Assembly (NCBI RefSeq): GCF_029360645.1
Contig: NZ_JARDUA010000003.1
Location: 186,001-250,000, forward strand
DNA length: 64,000 nucleotides
Direction of reading: 5' to 3'
From: Pontibacter litorisediminis
GTDB lineage: Bacteria > Bacteroidota > Bacteroidia > Cytophagales > Hymenobacteraceae
The notes below the pieces were generated by a model. It had not been told where the DNA came from and did not search any database. It was given only the letters and a program-made list of their open reading frames with translations. Below, piece by piece: positions 44,230-53,425 of this stretch (position 1 is its first letter; every line of letters begins with the position of its first letter). Both the position numbers and the translations under genes were made by a program.

Positions 44230-44357
44230 TTTATTAGGAGATGTAAGTAAAATAACTACCGGGTAGCGGTATACTACCGTATACCATGATAGCGTTCATA
44301 CTTAAGTAGATATAATTAATACAAGATATTATATATAGTAAATTTCAAGATCATAAC

Positions 44358-45851
44358 ATGAAGACGAAACAGTTTATACTTGGCGTTGCGCTCTCGGCTG
44401 TGGTAGGCGGTGGTGTGGCTGTGGGTAGCTACAAACTGCTGGAGGATGAGAATAATGTAGTTCAAACAGAGCAGCAGTATCCGACGGTACGCTACACCAG
44501 CGATATGCGCAGCAGCAATGTTGTAGTGCCCGAAGGGCTTAACTTTATAAAGGCCGCCCAGGTGTCCACGCCTGCCGTGGTGCACGTGATGACAGAGTAC
44601 AGCGTACGCTCCTCGGAGCGCTACAGCAGCCCGATGGACCCGTTCCTGCGCGAGTTCTTCGGCGACGGTTTTGGCCAAAGCGTGCCACGGGGCCCGCAGA
44701 TGGGCTCCGGTTCAGGAGTCATCGTTGCATCAAACGGCTACATCGTGACCAATAACCACGTGATTGACAGGGCCGATAAAATTGAGGTGGTGCTGGACGA
44801 CAAGCGTAAGTTCGAGGCCACGCTGGTAGGAACCGACCCCACCACAGACATAGCCCTGCTGAAGATCAATTCCGATAACCTGCCAACTGTCCGCTACGGC
44901 AACTCCGATGATTTGCAGGTGGGCGAGTGGGTATTGGCCGTGGGTAACCCCATGAACCTGACTTCTACTGTTACTGCCGGTATTGTGAGTGCCAAGGGCC
45001 GTAACATCAATATTCTGCGCACCAGCGCTACACAAGACATGAGCATCGAGTCTTTTATCCAGACAGATGCTGCGGTAAACCCTGGTAACTCGGGGGGAGC
45101 CCTGGTAAACCTGAACGGTGACCTGGTGGGCATAAACACCGCTATTGCCTCACAAACAGGCTCCTTTGCCGGTTATTCCTTCGCCGTTCCGTCAGCTATC
45201 GTGAGCAAGGTGGTGGATGACCTGCTGAAGTATGGCGAGGTGCAGCGTGCTCTGCTTGGGGCCTCTATCCAGGAAATTGACGCCTCGTTTGCAAAAGAAA
45301 AGGGTCTGAAGACGCTGGATGGTGTATACATCGCCGGTGTACAAGAGCGTAGTGGCGCTGAGGAAGCTGGCCTGAAAGCCGGTGACGTGATTACGGCCGT
45401 AAACGATGTGAAGGTAGCCAAGTCGTCGCAGTTGCTGGAGCAGATTGCCCGCTACCGCCCTGGCGACAAAGTGAAAGTGGCCTATATCCGTGACGGAAAG
45501 AACAAGACCGCAAACGTGACGCTGAGGAACCTGAACAACAGCACAGAACTGGTGAAACGCAGCAATGCGAAGGCCGTGACGTTTGACGGAGCCACCTTTG
45601 AGCCGGTAAGCCGCCAGGAAATGAGCAAGCTGGGCATTACGGGCGGTGCCAAGATCAAGGATGTAGGCGACAGCAAGTTCCGTGACACGGGCATGAAGGA
45701 TGGCTTTATCATCACCCGTATCGACCGGTATGAGGTAAATGAGCCAGCCGACGTGGAGAAACACCTGAAGAACTTCGACGGTGGTGTGGTATACATCGAA
45801 GGGGTGTACCCAGACGGCCTGAAAGCTTACTACCCTATCGGCAAAGGTTAA
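44358..45851 (+). CDS. Periplasmic serine protease, HtrA/Deg (Do) family
   Basis: 497 residues: N-terminal membrane anchor or signal (about 5-25), trypsin-like protease domain with the triad H134 ('VTNNHVID'), D164 ('PTTDIALLK') and S245 ('NPGNSGGAL'), and two C-terminal PDZ domains ('GVYIAGVQERSGAEEAGLKA' and 'DGFIITRIDRYEVNEPADVE'). It degrades or refolds misfolded envelope proteins. The position after hsp20 suggests a stress-response pair, although a terminator lies between them. Confidence 0.95.
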   Translation: MKTKQFILGVALSAVVGGGVAVGSYKLLEDENNVVQTEQQYPTVRYTSDMRSSNVVVPEGLNFIKAAQVSTPAVVHVMTEYSVRSSERYSSPMDPFLREFFGDGFGQSVPRGPQMGSGSGVIVASNGYIVTNNHVIDRADKIEVVLDDKRKFEATLVGTDPTTDIALLKINSDNLPTVRYGNSDDLQVGEWVLAVGNPMNLTSTVTAGIVSAKGRNINILRTSATQDMSIESFIQTDAAVNPGNSGGALVNLNGDLVGINTAIASQTGSFAGYSFAVPSAIVSKVVDDLLKYGEVQRALLGASIQEIDASFAKEKGLKTLDGVYIAGVQERSGAEEAGLKAGDVITAVNDVKVAKSSQLLEQIARYRPGDKVKVAYIRDGKNKTANVTLRNLNNSTELVKRSNAKAVTFDGATFEPVSRQEMSKLGITGGAKIKDVGDSKFRDTGMKDGFIITRIDRYEVNEPADVEKHLKNFDGGVVYIEGVYPDGLKAYYPIGKG

Positions 45852-45875
45852 GAAACCTGCATGATACCTAACAGA

Positions 45876-45907
45876 AAGCTTCTGCAGCCTTGCAGAAGCT
45901 TTTTTAT
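45876..45907 (+). terminator. Terminator after htrA
   Basis: AAGCTTCTGCA (45876-45886), loop GCCT, TGCAGAAGCTT (45891-45901), then T-rich. Confidence 0.93.
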
Positions 45908-45958
45908 TTTTTAGCTTTGTATAAGAGCCTGTTAAACGAAATTAAAAGAGATAAAACC

Positions 45959-47536
45959 ATGAAACAGACAGTAGATACCCTGCCGCTGGTGAAGGAGATT
46001 GCCGACGTGCTGCAGCAGTTAGGTATAAAGGAGGTTAACCCTGCCTATAGCACAGGCCTTGCCTGGGGTGGCCACGAAAACCGCGCTACCCGTACCATCA
46101 TCTCGCCTGCCGACGGCAACACTATTGCCACCGTGAACATGGCTACAGCCGAGGACTATGATAAGGTGGTAACCACAGCGCAGGAGGCTTTTCAAGTATG
46201 GCGCAAGACGCCAGCCCCAAAGCGTGGCGAGGTGGTGCGCCAGATAGGCGATAAGCTGCGCCAGCACAAGGAGGCGCTGGGCAAGCTGGTAAGCTACGAA
46301 ATGGGCAAGATCTACCAGGAGGGCCTGGGCGAGGTGCAGGAGATGATCGACATCTGCGACTTTGCCGTTGGCCTGTCGCGCCAGCTGCATGGCTTTACCA
46401 TGCACTCGGAGCGCCCGCTACACCGCATGTATGAACAATACCATCCGCTGGGCATTGTGGGGGTTATCTCTGCCTTTAACTTTCCGGTGGCGGTTTGGAG
46501 CTGGAATGCAATGTTGGCCGCTGTGTGCGGCGACGTGATCATCTGGAAACCGTCAGAGAAAACACCGCTTACCGGGGTGGCCTGTCAGCACATCATCCGT
46601 GAGGTGCTAGCCGAGAACGAGCTGCCGGAGGGCATCTTTAACCTGATCATCGGGGATGCGGAGATCGGCAGCCTGATGAGCCACGACAAGCGTGTGCCGC
46701 TGGTGTCTGCCACAGGCTCTACGCGCATGGGTAAGAAAGTAGGCGAGGCGGTAGGTGCCCGTTTAGGTAAATCGCTGCTGGAGCTGGGCGGTAACAACGC
46801 TATCATACTTACCGAGAGTGCCGACATGGAAATGGCCTTGCGCGCCATTGTATTCGGTGCCGTGGGTACTTGCGGCCAGCGCTGTACCTCCACCCGTCGC
46901 CTCATCATCCACGAGAACATCTATGAGCAGGTAAAAGAGCGCGTGCTGAAAGTATACCCGAACCTGCCGATCGGCCACCCGCTGGACAGTACCACCCTGG
47001 TGGGCCCGCTGATTGATAAGGATGCGGTAAATGCCTTTGCCAATGCGCTGGAGAAAGTGCAGCAGGAGGGAGGCACGCTGCTGACGGGCGGTGAGGTGCT
47101 GAGCGGCGATGGCTTTGAGACCGGCACCTACGTGAAGCCAGCCATCGTGGAGGCCGAGAACCACTACGAGATGGTGCAGGAAGAAACGTTTGCGCCAATC
47201 CTATACCTGATCAAGTATAGCGGAGAGGTGGAGAATGCCATTGAAATCCAGAACGGCGTGCGCCAGGGCCTGTCTTCGGCTATCTTCTCTACCAACCTGC
47301 TGGAGACGGAGGCCTTCCTGGGCCATTGGGGTTCGGATTGCGGTATTGCCAACGTGAACATCGGTACATCCGGTGCCGAGATCGGCGGTGCCTTCGGTGG
47401 CGAGAAAGAAACAGGCGGCGGCCGTGAGTCTGGTTCCGATGCCTGGAAAGTATACATGCGCCGCCAAACCAACACCATTAACTACAGCCGCGAGCTACCG
47501 CTGGCTCAGGGCATCAAGTTCGATATCATGGACTAA
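45959..47536 (+). CDS. Aldehyde dehydrogenase, ALDH7 type (aminoadipate-semialdehyde dehydrogenase-like)
   Basis: 525 residues from the ATG at 45959; an open extension upstream overlaps the terminator and is not ALDH-like. Catalytic residues are E275 in 'LLELGGNNA' and C309 in 'TCGQRCTSTRR'; this cysteine context and 'AFNFPVAVWSWN' are hallmarks of ALDH7 (antiquitin, Pcd/AmaB). Such enzymes oxidise alpha-aminoadipic semialdehyde in lysine degradation. No lysine-degradation partner is close, so the substrate stays an inference. Confidence 0.92.
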   Translation: MKQTVDTLPLVKEIADVLQQLGIKEVNPAYSTGLAWGGHENRATRTIISPADGNTIATVNMATAEDYDKVVTTAQEAFQVWRKTPAPKRGEVVRQIGDKLRQHKEALGKLVSYEMGKIYQEGLGEVQEMIDICDFAVGLSRQLHGFTMHSERPLHRMYEQYHPLGIVGVISAFNFPVAVWSWNAMLAAVCGDVIIWKPSEKTPLTGVACQHIIREVLAENELPEGIFNLIIGDAEIGSLMSHDKRVPLVSATGSTRMGKKVGEAVGARLGKSLLELGGNNAIILTESADMEMALRAIVFGAVGTCGQRCTSTRRLIIHENIYEQVKERVLKVYPNLPIGHPLDSTTLVGPLIDKDAVNAFANALEKVQQEGGTLLTGGEVLSGDGFETGTYVKPAIVEAENHYEMVQEETFAPILYLIKYSGEVENAIEIQNGVRQGLSSAIFSTNLLETEAFLGHWGSDCGIANVNIGTSGAEIGGAFGGEKETGGGRESGSDAWKVYMRRQTNTINYSRELPLAQGIKFDIMD

Positions 47537-47548
47537 AGCAAGGCTACC

Positions 47549-47575
47549 ACCCTCGCAGCTCCTGCGAGGGTTTTG
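47549..47575 (+). terminator. Terminator after the ALDH7 gene
   Basis: ACCCTCGCAG (47549-47558), loop CTC, CTGCGAGGGT (47562-47571), followed by TTT. Confidence 0.88.
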
Positions 47576-47595
47576 TAAGCCATATCATATAAAAG

Positions 47596-47625
47596 CGCCG
47601 GCTCCACCAAGGGCCGGCGTTTTTT
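47596..47625 (+). terminator. Second hairpin with T run
   Basis: CGCCGGC (47596-47602) pairs with GCCGGCG (47613-47619), followed by T6. Probably a back-up terminator. Confidence 0.75.
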
Positions 47626-47807
47626 ATGGAGGCCTGTGCATAAAGGAGGCCTGTGTAAGGCTTGCCTGCTAAACCACATTTCTTACGCACTTAGGCTTCC
47701 GTGGCCTTGCCGGCTATACATGTCTTTCTCAAATTCACCCTTTCCCATACTTGCTTTACCCATCCTTGCGCTTTACCACTTTCTGCTTTACCAAGACGAG
47801 CGCCTAC

Positions 47808-48004
47808 TTATCCACAATTGTGCATAAGCTACATGTGGATATGTGGAAAACCCATGTTTATACATGCGGTACTACTGTTCCAGGAGTCGTTACAGGGGCA
47901 ATCATTTCCTATGTTATTGTATCTTTGGAAGTATAACTTAAAGAGGTATAGGGAGATAACGCGTTTCCTGTTTTTCCACATCAGGCTGTGGAAAGTGTGG
48001 AAAA
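47808..48004. other. Cluster of DnaA-box-like sequences in a 620-base gap (candidate replication origin or DnaA-binding region)
   Basis: A perfect TTATCCACA (47808-47816) is followed by TGTGCATAA (47819-47827, reverse of TTATGCACA), TGTGGATAT (47834-47842), TGTGGAAAA (47842-47850), TTTTCCACA (47972-47980), TGTGGAAAG (47988-47996) and TGTGGAAAA (47996-48004). Between the two groups is an AT-rich stretch. This layout is like a bacterial oriC. Short open frames here (47636-48039) look random. Against an origin: the nearby ribosomal operons on both sides would be transcribed head-on to forks leaving this point. Confidence 0.55.
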
Positions 48005-48156
48005 GGCGGGTAAACGAAAATCTGCAGGAAAAATTTTAATATTGGGTGCAACCTTGGGTAAACGGCTGTGTCTTTAGTGCAGAAGTTGAAAGATAGAGGT
48101 GCATGAGCATATAGTACACAGGGTGATCGCGACGAAACCGGTTAAGCAGTAAAACT

Positions 48157-48714
48157 TTGGAAAAACTTGGCTACCAGGATGTAAATCAGGAGGTGGTGCA
48201 GCGCTGTAGAGGCGGTGACCATCGGGCGCAGTATGAGCTTTACAAGCTGTACGCCAAGGCCATGTTTAACGTGAGCATGCGCATCACCAACGATTACGCT
48301 GAGGCCGAGGATGTGCTGCAGGAGGCCTTTGTGAGTGCCTTCAGGAACCTGCACAGCTACAAAGGCGAGGCAAGCTTCGGCAGCTGGCTGAAGAAGATCG
48401 TGGTAAACGCGGCCATAAATGCGGTGCGCAAGCGGCGTGCGGAGCTGGTGCCTATGGACGAGCGCACTGTGGCAAACGTGCCGGATGAAGTAACGGAGGA
48501 CGATGCGGAGTGGCAGGTAGAGCAAGTGCGACGGGCCATTCAGAAGCTGCCCGACGGTTACCGTGTGGTGCTGAGTTTATACTTGCTGGAAGGATACGAC
48601 CATGCCGAGATAGGCGAGGTAATGGGTATCTCGGAGTCAACTTCTAAATCGCAGTACAGCAGGGCGCGCAAAAAGCTACTGGAGATAATGAAAGAGCCGC
48701 AGTTTGTGGCCTGA
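48157..48714 (+). CDS. RNA polymerase ECF-type sigma factor
   Basis: 185 residues from a TTG start; the frame has a stop at 48124-48126 and no ATG or GTG between, so TTG at 48157 is the only sensible start. Region 2 ('YELYKLYAKAMFNVSMRITN' and 'EDVLQEAFVSAFRNLHSYKG') and region 4 ('LPDGYRVVLSLYLLEGYDH', 'EIGEVMGISESTSKSQYSRA') are both present. It is followed by a membrane protein that is probably its anti-sigma factor. The regulon is unknown; such factors often control their own operon. Confidence 0.94.
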   Translation: MEKLGYQDVNQEVVQRCRGGDHRAQYELYKLYAKAMFNVSMRITNDYAEAEDVLQEAFVSAFRNLHSYKGEASFGSWLKKIVVNAAINAVRKRRAELVPMDERTVANVPDEVTEDDAEWQVEQVRRAIQKLPDGYRVVLSLYLLEGYDHAEIGEVMGISESTSKSQYSRARKKLLEIMKEPQFVA

Positions 48715-48749
48715 TACATCAATAAGGAAATATATGAAGGAGCTTTACC

Positions 48750-49403
48750 ATGAAAGATAGATTAGAACGTTTTGTGCAAGACAACCGGGAGGAATTCGAT
48801 GTGTTCGAGCCCCGACCGGAACTGTGGCAGCAGATATGCCAGGAGCTGCCCAAGAAATCACCCGAGAAAGAGGCCAAGGTTATTAAAGTAAACTTTGGCG
48901 AGCGTGCCAGCTTCAGCGCCGACTTCTTCTTCATGCGTGTGGCGGCAGCCATCGTGCTGCTGCTGGGCTGTGGCCTCACCATTTTCCTGATGAAGCAGCA
49001 GACCCCTGATACCGCCAACACGCTGGCCTCAGCGCAAAGTATAAACGCCCCTGCCTCTGAGGTGAGCGCAATTGCGCCGGAGCTACCAGAGATCGAGGCT
49101 TACTACGCCAGCCAGATAAAAGCGAAGAAATCAGAGCTGAGCGAGTACGACCTGATGGTGCTGGGGCTGGACGAGCACCAGTTGATAGACAAAGAACTGG
49201 CCCGCCTCGACAGCAGCTACGTGCAACTCAAAAAGCAACTCTATACCTCCCCCAACACCAACGAAATAGTAGGTGCCCTGATCCAGAACCTGCAGCTACG
49301 CATCAGGGTGCTGAACCGTCAATTGGAAGTGCTTCAGCGTCTGGAGCCAACAAAGCAAAAATCTACTCAAGAACCACAAAAAGATGAAACCTCAAATGTA
49401 TAA
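48750..49403 (+). CDS. Probable anti-sigma factor (single membrane helix)
   Basis: 217 residues. A cytoplasmic N-terminal part (1-58) contains 'FEPRPELWQQICQEL', followed by one membrane helix (about 60-81) and a periplasmic part with a long coiled coil (about 100-210). The place directly after the ECF sigma gene and the topology suggest an anti-sigma factor, but no zinc-binding anti-sigma motif (HxxxCxxC) is present. The end overlaps the next gene by 20 bases. Confidence 0.7.
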   Translation: MKDRLERFVQDNREEFDVFEPRPELWQQICQELPKKSPEKEAKVIKVNFGERASFSADFFFMRVAAAIVLLLGCGLTIFLMKQQTPDTANTLASAQSINAPASEVSAIAPELPEIEAYYASQIKAKKSELSEYDLMVLGLDEHQLIDKELARLDSSYVQLKKQLYTSPNTNEIVGALIQNLQLRIRVLNRQLEVLQRLEPTKQKSTQEPQKDETSNV

Positions 49404-50589
49404 CGCTCTACGCCTAATGTTGGGACTGGTACTGGCCCCAATGCTGGCAATAAGCCAGGCAAGAACCCCGGCACCCTGCCCAGATGTAAAGATCGACCTT
49501 TCAGGGCTGCGTGTATTGGAAGAAATGGACTTTGAAAGTATGGCCGAGCTGCGGGAGCTGAAGAGCCTGGCTGTGCTGGAAGACCTGAAAGGTTTGAAGG
49601 ATCTGGCAGGTCTGGGGGACTTGGCAGAGCTGCGCCACCTGGCCGTGATTGGCCAGACAGGCCCCGGGCAAACCGGAAACCTTGAAACTACGGAAGCCAT
49701 GTTTGATGCCGAGAAACGCAAAACCGTCGACAAAACCTTTAAGGTGAGCAGCAAGGATGCCCTGAACATTGAAAACCAGTGGGGCAAGGTGCACGTGAAT
49801 ACCTGGGACAAGAGCGAGATCCGGGTAAAGGTTGACGTGATTGCCCGTGCCGCTACCGACGAGAGAGCCCAAATGATGCTGGACAATATCAGCATCGTGG
49901 AAAGCCGTGAGGGCAACGTCCACTCTTTCCGGACTAAAAAGGAGCCGATGCGCATTAACGGAAACAACAGCAACAGAAGTTTGGAGATTAACTATACCAT
50001 ATACATGCCTGCCGCAAACGCTATCGCCGTTAAAAACAGCTTCGGCGATGTGTACATGGCCTCTATGAAAGGGAAAGTGGATATCGATGTGAAGTATGGG
50101 GCCCTGAAGTGTGAGCGCCTTGCCAACGCTGGCAATACCGTGAAAATTACCTACGGCTCCGGTAACTGTGCCTATATCAACGGCGGAAACATCAGCGCGG
50201 CCTATGCCGACATGAAAGTAGAGGAGGCTGGTGGTTTGCAGGGCTCCTCGAGCTACAGTGACTTTAGCGTCGGAAGCTTACAGGAGGCCATGGAGATGGA
50301 GCTGAAGTATGGCTCCTTCCGGGTAGACAATATCAGCAACAACATCCGTAAAATCTCGCTAGACAGCGGCTTTACCCCCATTAGCCTTAACTTCGCTGAT
50401 AACGCGGCCTTCAACTTCGACGTGAACGTGAAGTTCGGTAACTTTAACGTGGATAAGTCGTTCGTTACTATAACATCGCTCGAAAAAGACTATACCTCAG
50501 CCGCTTACAAAGGCAAGTTTGGCAGTGCCTCGCCGAAGGCGGTGGTGAACATTAGCTCCAGGTATGGCGACGTAAAATTTACGAAGTAA
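49384..50589 (+). CDS. Secreted DUF4097-like beta-helix protein with a leucine-rich N-terminal ladder
   Basis: 401 residues; an ATG at 49396 is an alternative start. A signal peptide ends near 'AISQA'. Residues 37-90 form an unusual ladder of 'LxxL/DL' steps (such as 'LEDLKGLKDLAGLGDLAEL'). From about 115 a repetitive beta-strand region follows: 'NQWGKVHVNTWDKSEI', 'NSFGDVYMASMKGKVDID', 'YGALKC', 'YGSFRV', and last 'SSRYGDVKFTK', the pattern of DUF4097/DUF4098 putative adhesins. It overlaps the anti-sigma gene, so the three genes form one sigma operon whose product acts at the envelope. Confidence 0.8.
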   Translation: MKPQMYNALRLMLGLVLAPMLAISQARTPAPCPDVKIDLSGLRVLEEMDFESMAELRELKSLAVLEDLKGLKDLAGLGDLAELRHLAVIGQTGPGQTGNLETTEAMFDAEKRKTVDKTFKVSSKDALNIENQWGKVHVNTWDKSEIRVKVDVIARAATDERAQMMLDNISIVESREGNVHSFRTKKEPMRINGNNSNRSLEINYTIYMPAANAIAVKNSFGDVYMASMKGKVDIDVKYGALKCERLANAGNTVKITYGSGNCAYINGGNISAAYADMKVEEAGGLQGSSSYSDFSVGSLQEAMEMELKYGSFRVDNISNNIRKISLDSGFTPISLNFADNAAFNFDVNVKFGNFNVDKSFVTITSLEKDYTSAAYKGKFGSASPKAVVNISSRYGDVKFTK

Positions 50590-50700
50590 CTAAATGCTGT
50601 AAAAATAGTTTGTTTAAGGTGAAGGAAGAGCTGGCAACTGCCGGCTCTTCCTGTTTTCAGGCGTACCAGAGAATCAGGCTTTATTTATGTATATTTGGCT

Positions 50701-51126
50701 ATGGCAAAAAACAAAGAACTACTAAACTCGAGCAAGGCGCCGGAGCCGGTGGGGCTGTACCCCCATGCGCGGCGAGTGGGCAACCTGCTGTTTTTGTCGG
50801 GGGTGGGGCCACGGGAGCGGGGCACTAAAAAGATACCGGGCGTAGAGCTGGACGAACAGGGCAACATCCTTAGCTACGACATCGAGGCGCAGTGCCACTC
50901 CGTGTTCCGGAACGTGCGTGCAATCCTGGAGGACGCTGGCTCCAGCTGGGACAGCCTGGTGGACGTGACCGTGTTCCTGACAAACATGAAGGATGATTTT
51001 GCCACCTACAACCGTTTGTATGCGGAGTACTTTCAGGATAACCAGCCATGCCGTACCACTGTGGAGGTAAACAGCCTGCCCACCCCCATCGCGATTGAGC
51101 TGAAGTGCATCGCCATGATTGACTAA
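50701..51126 (+). CDS. RidA/YjgF family protein
   Basis: 141 residues from the ATG at 50701. The Rid fold is seen in 'GLYPHARRVGNLLFLSGVGP', 'QCHSVFRNVRAILEDAGSSW' and the end 'PTPIAIELKCIAMID' with the conserved carboxylate. The 'GPRERGTKKIPG' insertion and length are like the 2-aminomuconate deaminase branch and not classical RidA, but no kynurenine or aminophenol pathway genes are close. Classical RidA removes reactive enamines; the role here is uncertain. Confidence 0.88.
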   Translation: MAKNKELLNSSKAPEPVGLYPHARRVGNLLFLSGVGPRERGTKKIPGVELDEQGNILSYDIEAQCHSVFRNVRAILEDAGSSWDSLVDVTVFLTNMKDDFATYNRLYAEYFQDNQPCRTTVEVNSLPTPIAIELKCIAMID

Positions 51127-51153
51127 AAGTACACGAAGCGAAAACATTAGATT

Positions 51154-52968
51154 GTGAGCGAAAGCAGAGAAAGTTTATACTTAGGCAGGGCCTCCCGCTT
51201 TGCCGAGCAGGAGAAAAAAGCCACCTCTACCTCTAGTGCCGTTTCCTGGTTGCGGGTGGGTGTGTTTGTTGCCGGTGCGGCGGTGGCCTACTATTTTTTT
51301 AGAGCAGGCAATACTACCGCGGGTGCTGTGGCCATTCTTGGTTTTTATGCCCTGTTTGTAGGGGTGATGCGCTGGCACAGCCGCCTTAACTTCCGCTACC
51401 AGCAGCTGCGCCTGCTGCGGCAGGTTAACGAGCAGGAGGTGGAGCGGCTGCAGGGCAAGCTGAAGTCCTTCGACGGAGGCCAGGAGTTTGTGGATGATCA
51501 CCACCCCTATACTTCCGACCTCGACATTTTCGGGCATAACTCACTGTTCCAGCTGCTAAACCGCTCTGTTACCAGCATTGGCAAGTATAAGCTGGCCATG
51601 TGGCTGCGCAGGGCCGCCGCGCCGCAGCAGGTGCTGCAGCGGCAGGAGGCAGTGGCCGAACTGGCCTCTGCTAAGAACCTGGACTGGCTACAGGAACTGG
51701 TGGCGCTGCCCATGCACTATAAACACGATGCCGAGTCGGCGGCGGGTTTTATACAATGGTTTAGGGATAAGGCTTTTTTCAGGCAGCATGGTTGGCTAAA
51801 GCCGCTGCTGTTTGTGCTGCCTATACTTACGCTAGCGTCTATGGGTGCCTGGTTCTATGGCCTTAGCGGCTGGGTTGTGGTTGGTTTGCTGGCGGTGCAG
51901 TACCTGCTGGCGCATCGGTTCACCCTGGCGCGCGACGAGTACTACGATAAGAGTATCGGCATTTACGAGGCCATGCGCAGCTACACCAGGCAGCTGCAGC
52001 ACATAGAGCAGCACCAGTTTGATCAGCCCTTGCTTCAGGAACTGCACCAGGGGCTGATGAAATCCGGCACCAGGTCCTCTGTAAGTATAGGCAAGCTGGC
52101 CAACATCATCGACTTCTTCTCCTATCGTCTCAGCACCCTCATGGCTTTTTTCCTGAACGCTACGCTGATGTGGGACTTTGTGTGGATGTACCGCCTGGAG
52201 CGCTGGAAGGAGCAGCACCTGCAGCAGCTGGAGCATAGCCTGGAGGTGCTGGCCGAGTTTGAGGCGCTGGCAAGTATAGCGGCCTTTCAGCACGCACACC
52301 CGCATTTTGCGGTGCCACAGCTTAGCCGAGTGCCGTTCTTGTACCAGGCTACGCAGCTGGCGCACCCGCTCATTTTCTCGGTTAAACCCGTTGCCAATGA
52401 CTTTGAGATGCAGGGGGCAGGCCATACTATTGTGATCACAGGCTCTAACATGTCGGGCAAGACTACGTTTCTGCGCACGGTGGGTATCAATATGGTGCTG
52501 GCGCTGATGGGAGCCCCGGTATGTGCCCGAAGCATGGCGGTCACTCCTGCACAAGTATACACGGCCATGCGCACAGCCGACAACCTGGCGGAGAACACCT
52601 CTTCGTTTTATGCCGAGCTGAAGCGCCTGCGCATGCTGCTGGAGCTGACGGAGCAGGGGCAGACCGTGTTCTACCTCCTCGACGAGATACTGAAAGGTAC
52701 CAACTCCCGCGACCGTCACCTGGGCGCCATGTCGCTGATACGGCAGCTGCACAAGCGCAACGCCTCCGGCCTCATCTCCACCCACGATCTGGAGTTGGGC
52801 GCCATGGAACAGGAACTGCCGGGCAGCGTAGAAAACTACAGCTTTAACAGCGATATCATTGGCAACGAGATCAACTTCGATTACAAGCTTACCCCTGGCC
52901 TCTGCCGCAGCTTTAACGCCAGCAAGCTCATGCAGCTAATGGGGATTGAGATAGAGGAAGAAGCCTGA
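51154..52968 (+). CDS. Membrane-anchored MutS-family ATPase
   Basis: 604 residues from a GTG start. The N terminus has two membrane helices (about 28-45 and 53-70), with another hydrophobic pair near 210-250. A MutS core (lever) region follows, then the MutS ATPase: Walker A 'GSNMSGKTTFLRTVG' at about 430-444, Walker B 'FYLLDEILKGTNSRDR' near 505 and the signature histidine in 'ISTHDLEL'. The mismatch-recognition domain of MutS is absent. Such membrane MutS homologues are common in Bacteroidota, but their role is not known to me. Seven AAGTATA-type motifs lie in this gene, the highest density in the window. Confidence 0.9.
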   Translation: MSESRESLYLGRASRFAEQEKKATSTSSAVSWLRVGVFVAGAAVAYYFFRAGNTTAGAVAILGFYALFVGVMRWHSRLNFRYQQLRLLRQVNEQEVERLQGKLKSFDGGQEFVDDHHPYTSDLDIFGHNSLFQLLNRSVTSIGKYKLAMWLRRAAAPQQVLQRQEAVAELASAKNLDWLQELVALPMHYKHDAESAAGFIQWFRDKAFFRQHGWLKPLLFVLPILTLASMGAWFYGLSGWVVVGLLAVQYLLAHRFTLARDEYYDKSIGIYEAMRSYTRQLQHIEQHQFDQPLLQELHQGLMKSGTRSSVSIGKLANIIDFFSYRLSTLMAFFLNATLMWDFVWMYRLERWKEQHLQQLEHSLEVLAEFEALASIAAFQHAHPHFAVPQLSRVPFLYQATQLAHPLIFSVKPVANDFEMQGAGHTIVITGSNMSGKTTFLRTVGINMVLALMGAPVCARSMAVTPAQVYTAMRTADNLAENTSSFYAELKRLRMLLELTEQGQTVFYLLDEILKGTNSRDRHLGAMSLIRQLHKRNASGLISTHDLELGAMEQELPGSVENYSFNSDIIGNEINFDYKLTPGLCRSFNASKLMQLMGIEIEEEA

Positions 52969-53014
52969 TAGTTCGACAAAGGAATTTTAGACAAAGAACA
53001 GAAGACTACACTGC

Positions 53015-53045
53015 AAATCCCCATACTTGGAGGGGCAGGAGTGGC
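53015..53045 (+). repeat. GC-rich dispersed repeat element
   Basis: TCCCC..GGAGGGGCAGGAGTGG, the same design as the elements at 31 kb and 35.8 kb, here with CATACTT as the loop. Confidence 0.7.
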
Positions 53046-53101
53046 TTTATATTTGTCCCTCTTACATACTTCATTACATTAACCACTTAGCATTATAAAC
53101 T

Positions 53102-53347
53102 ATGAGAGTAGTAGCCGACATACCAAACCCGCACGTGAAGATCACGCTGCACTCCTACAATGGCAAGTATATCCTAAAACTGGAGAAAGCTAACCTGGAG
53201 CAGATCTATAAAATAGAGGAAACCGAGGTAATGGGAGACGAAGGCGTAAAAGCCCTGATCGATGAGGAGTTTATCGAGGGAGTCCTCAACCGATTCCAGG
53301 ACATGCGCGATGTGTTTGTGAGCACGGTGAGGCGGAATAACGGATAG
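53102..53347 (+). CDS. Small conserved protein of unknown function
   Basis: 81 residues, without signal or membrane segment. It reads as a compact alpha/beta protein ('HVKITLHSYNGKYILKLEKANLE'-type strand pair, split by a helix, and 'DEEFIEGVLNRFQDMRDVF' helix). I recall similar short proteins widely in Cytophagales but no function. It lies between the MutS homologue and a lipoprotein. Confidence 0.75.
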   Translation: MRVVADIPNPHVKITLHSYNGKYILKLEKANLEQIYKIEETEVMGDEGVKALIDEEFIEGVLNRFQDMRDVFVSTVRRNNG

Positions 53348-53425
53348 CTATTTTCTAATCTGGGTGCAACGGGAGGCAGGCAAATAGGGTCAGGTAAGTA
53401 TAAACGCCTCATACTCATAACGAAG

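Noticed and set aside
47636..48039. Open frames of 61-112 codons in the DnaA-box region
   Set aside because: Three frames overlap, and the codon use and residues are random-like; the region is better explained as non-coding.
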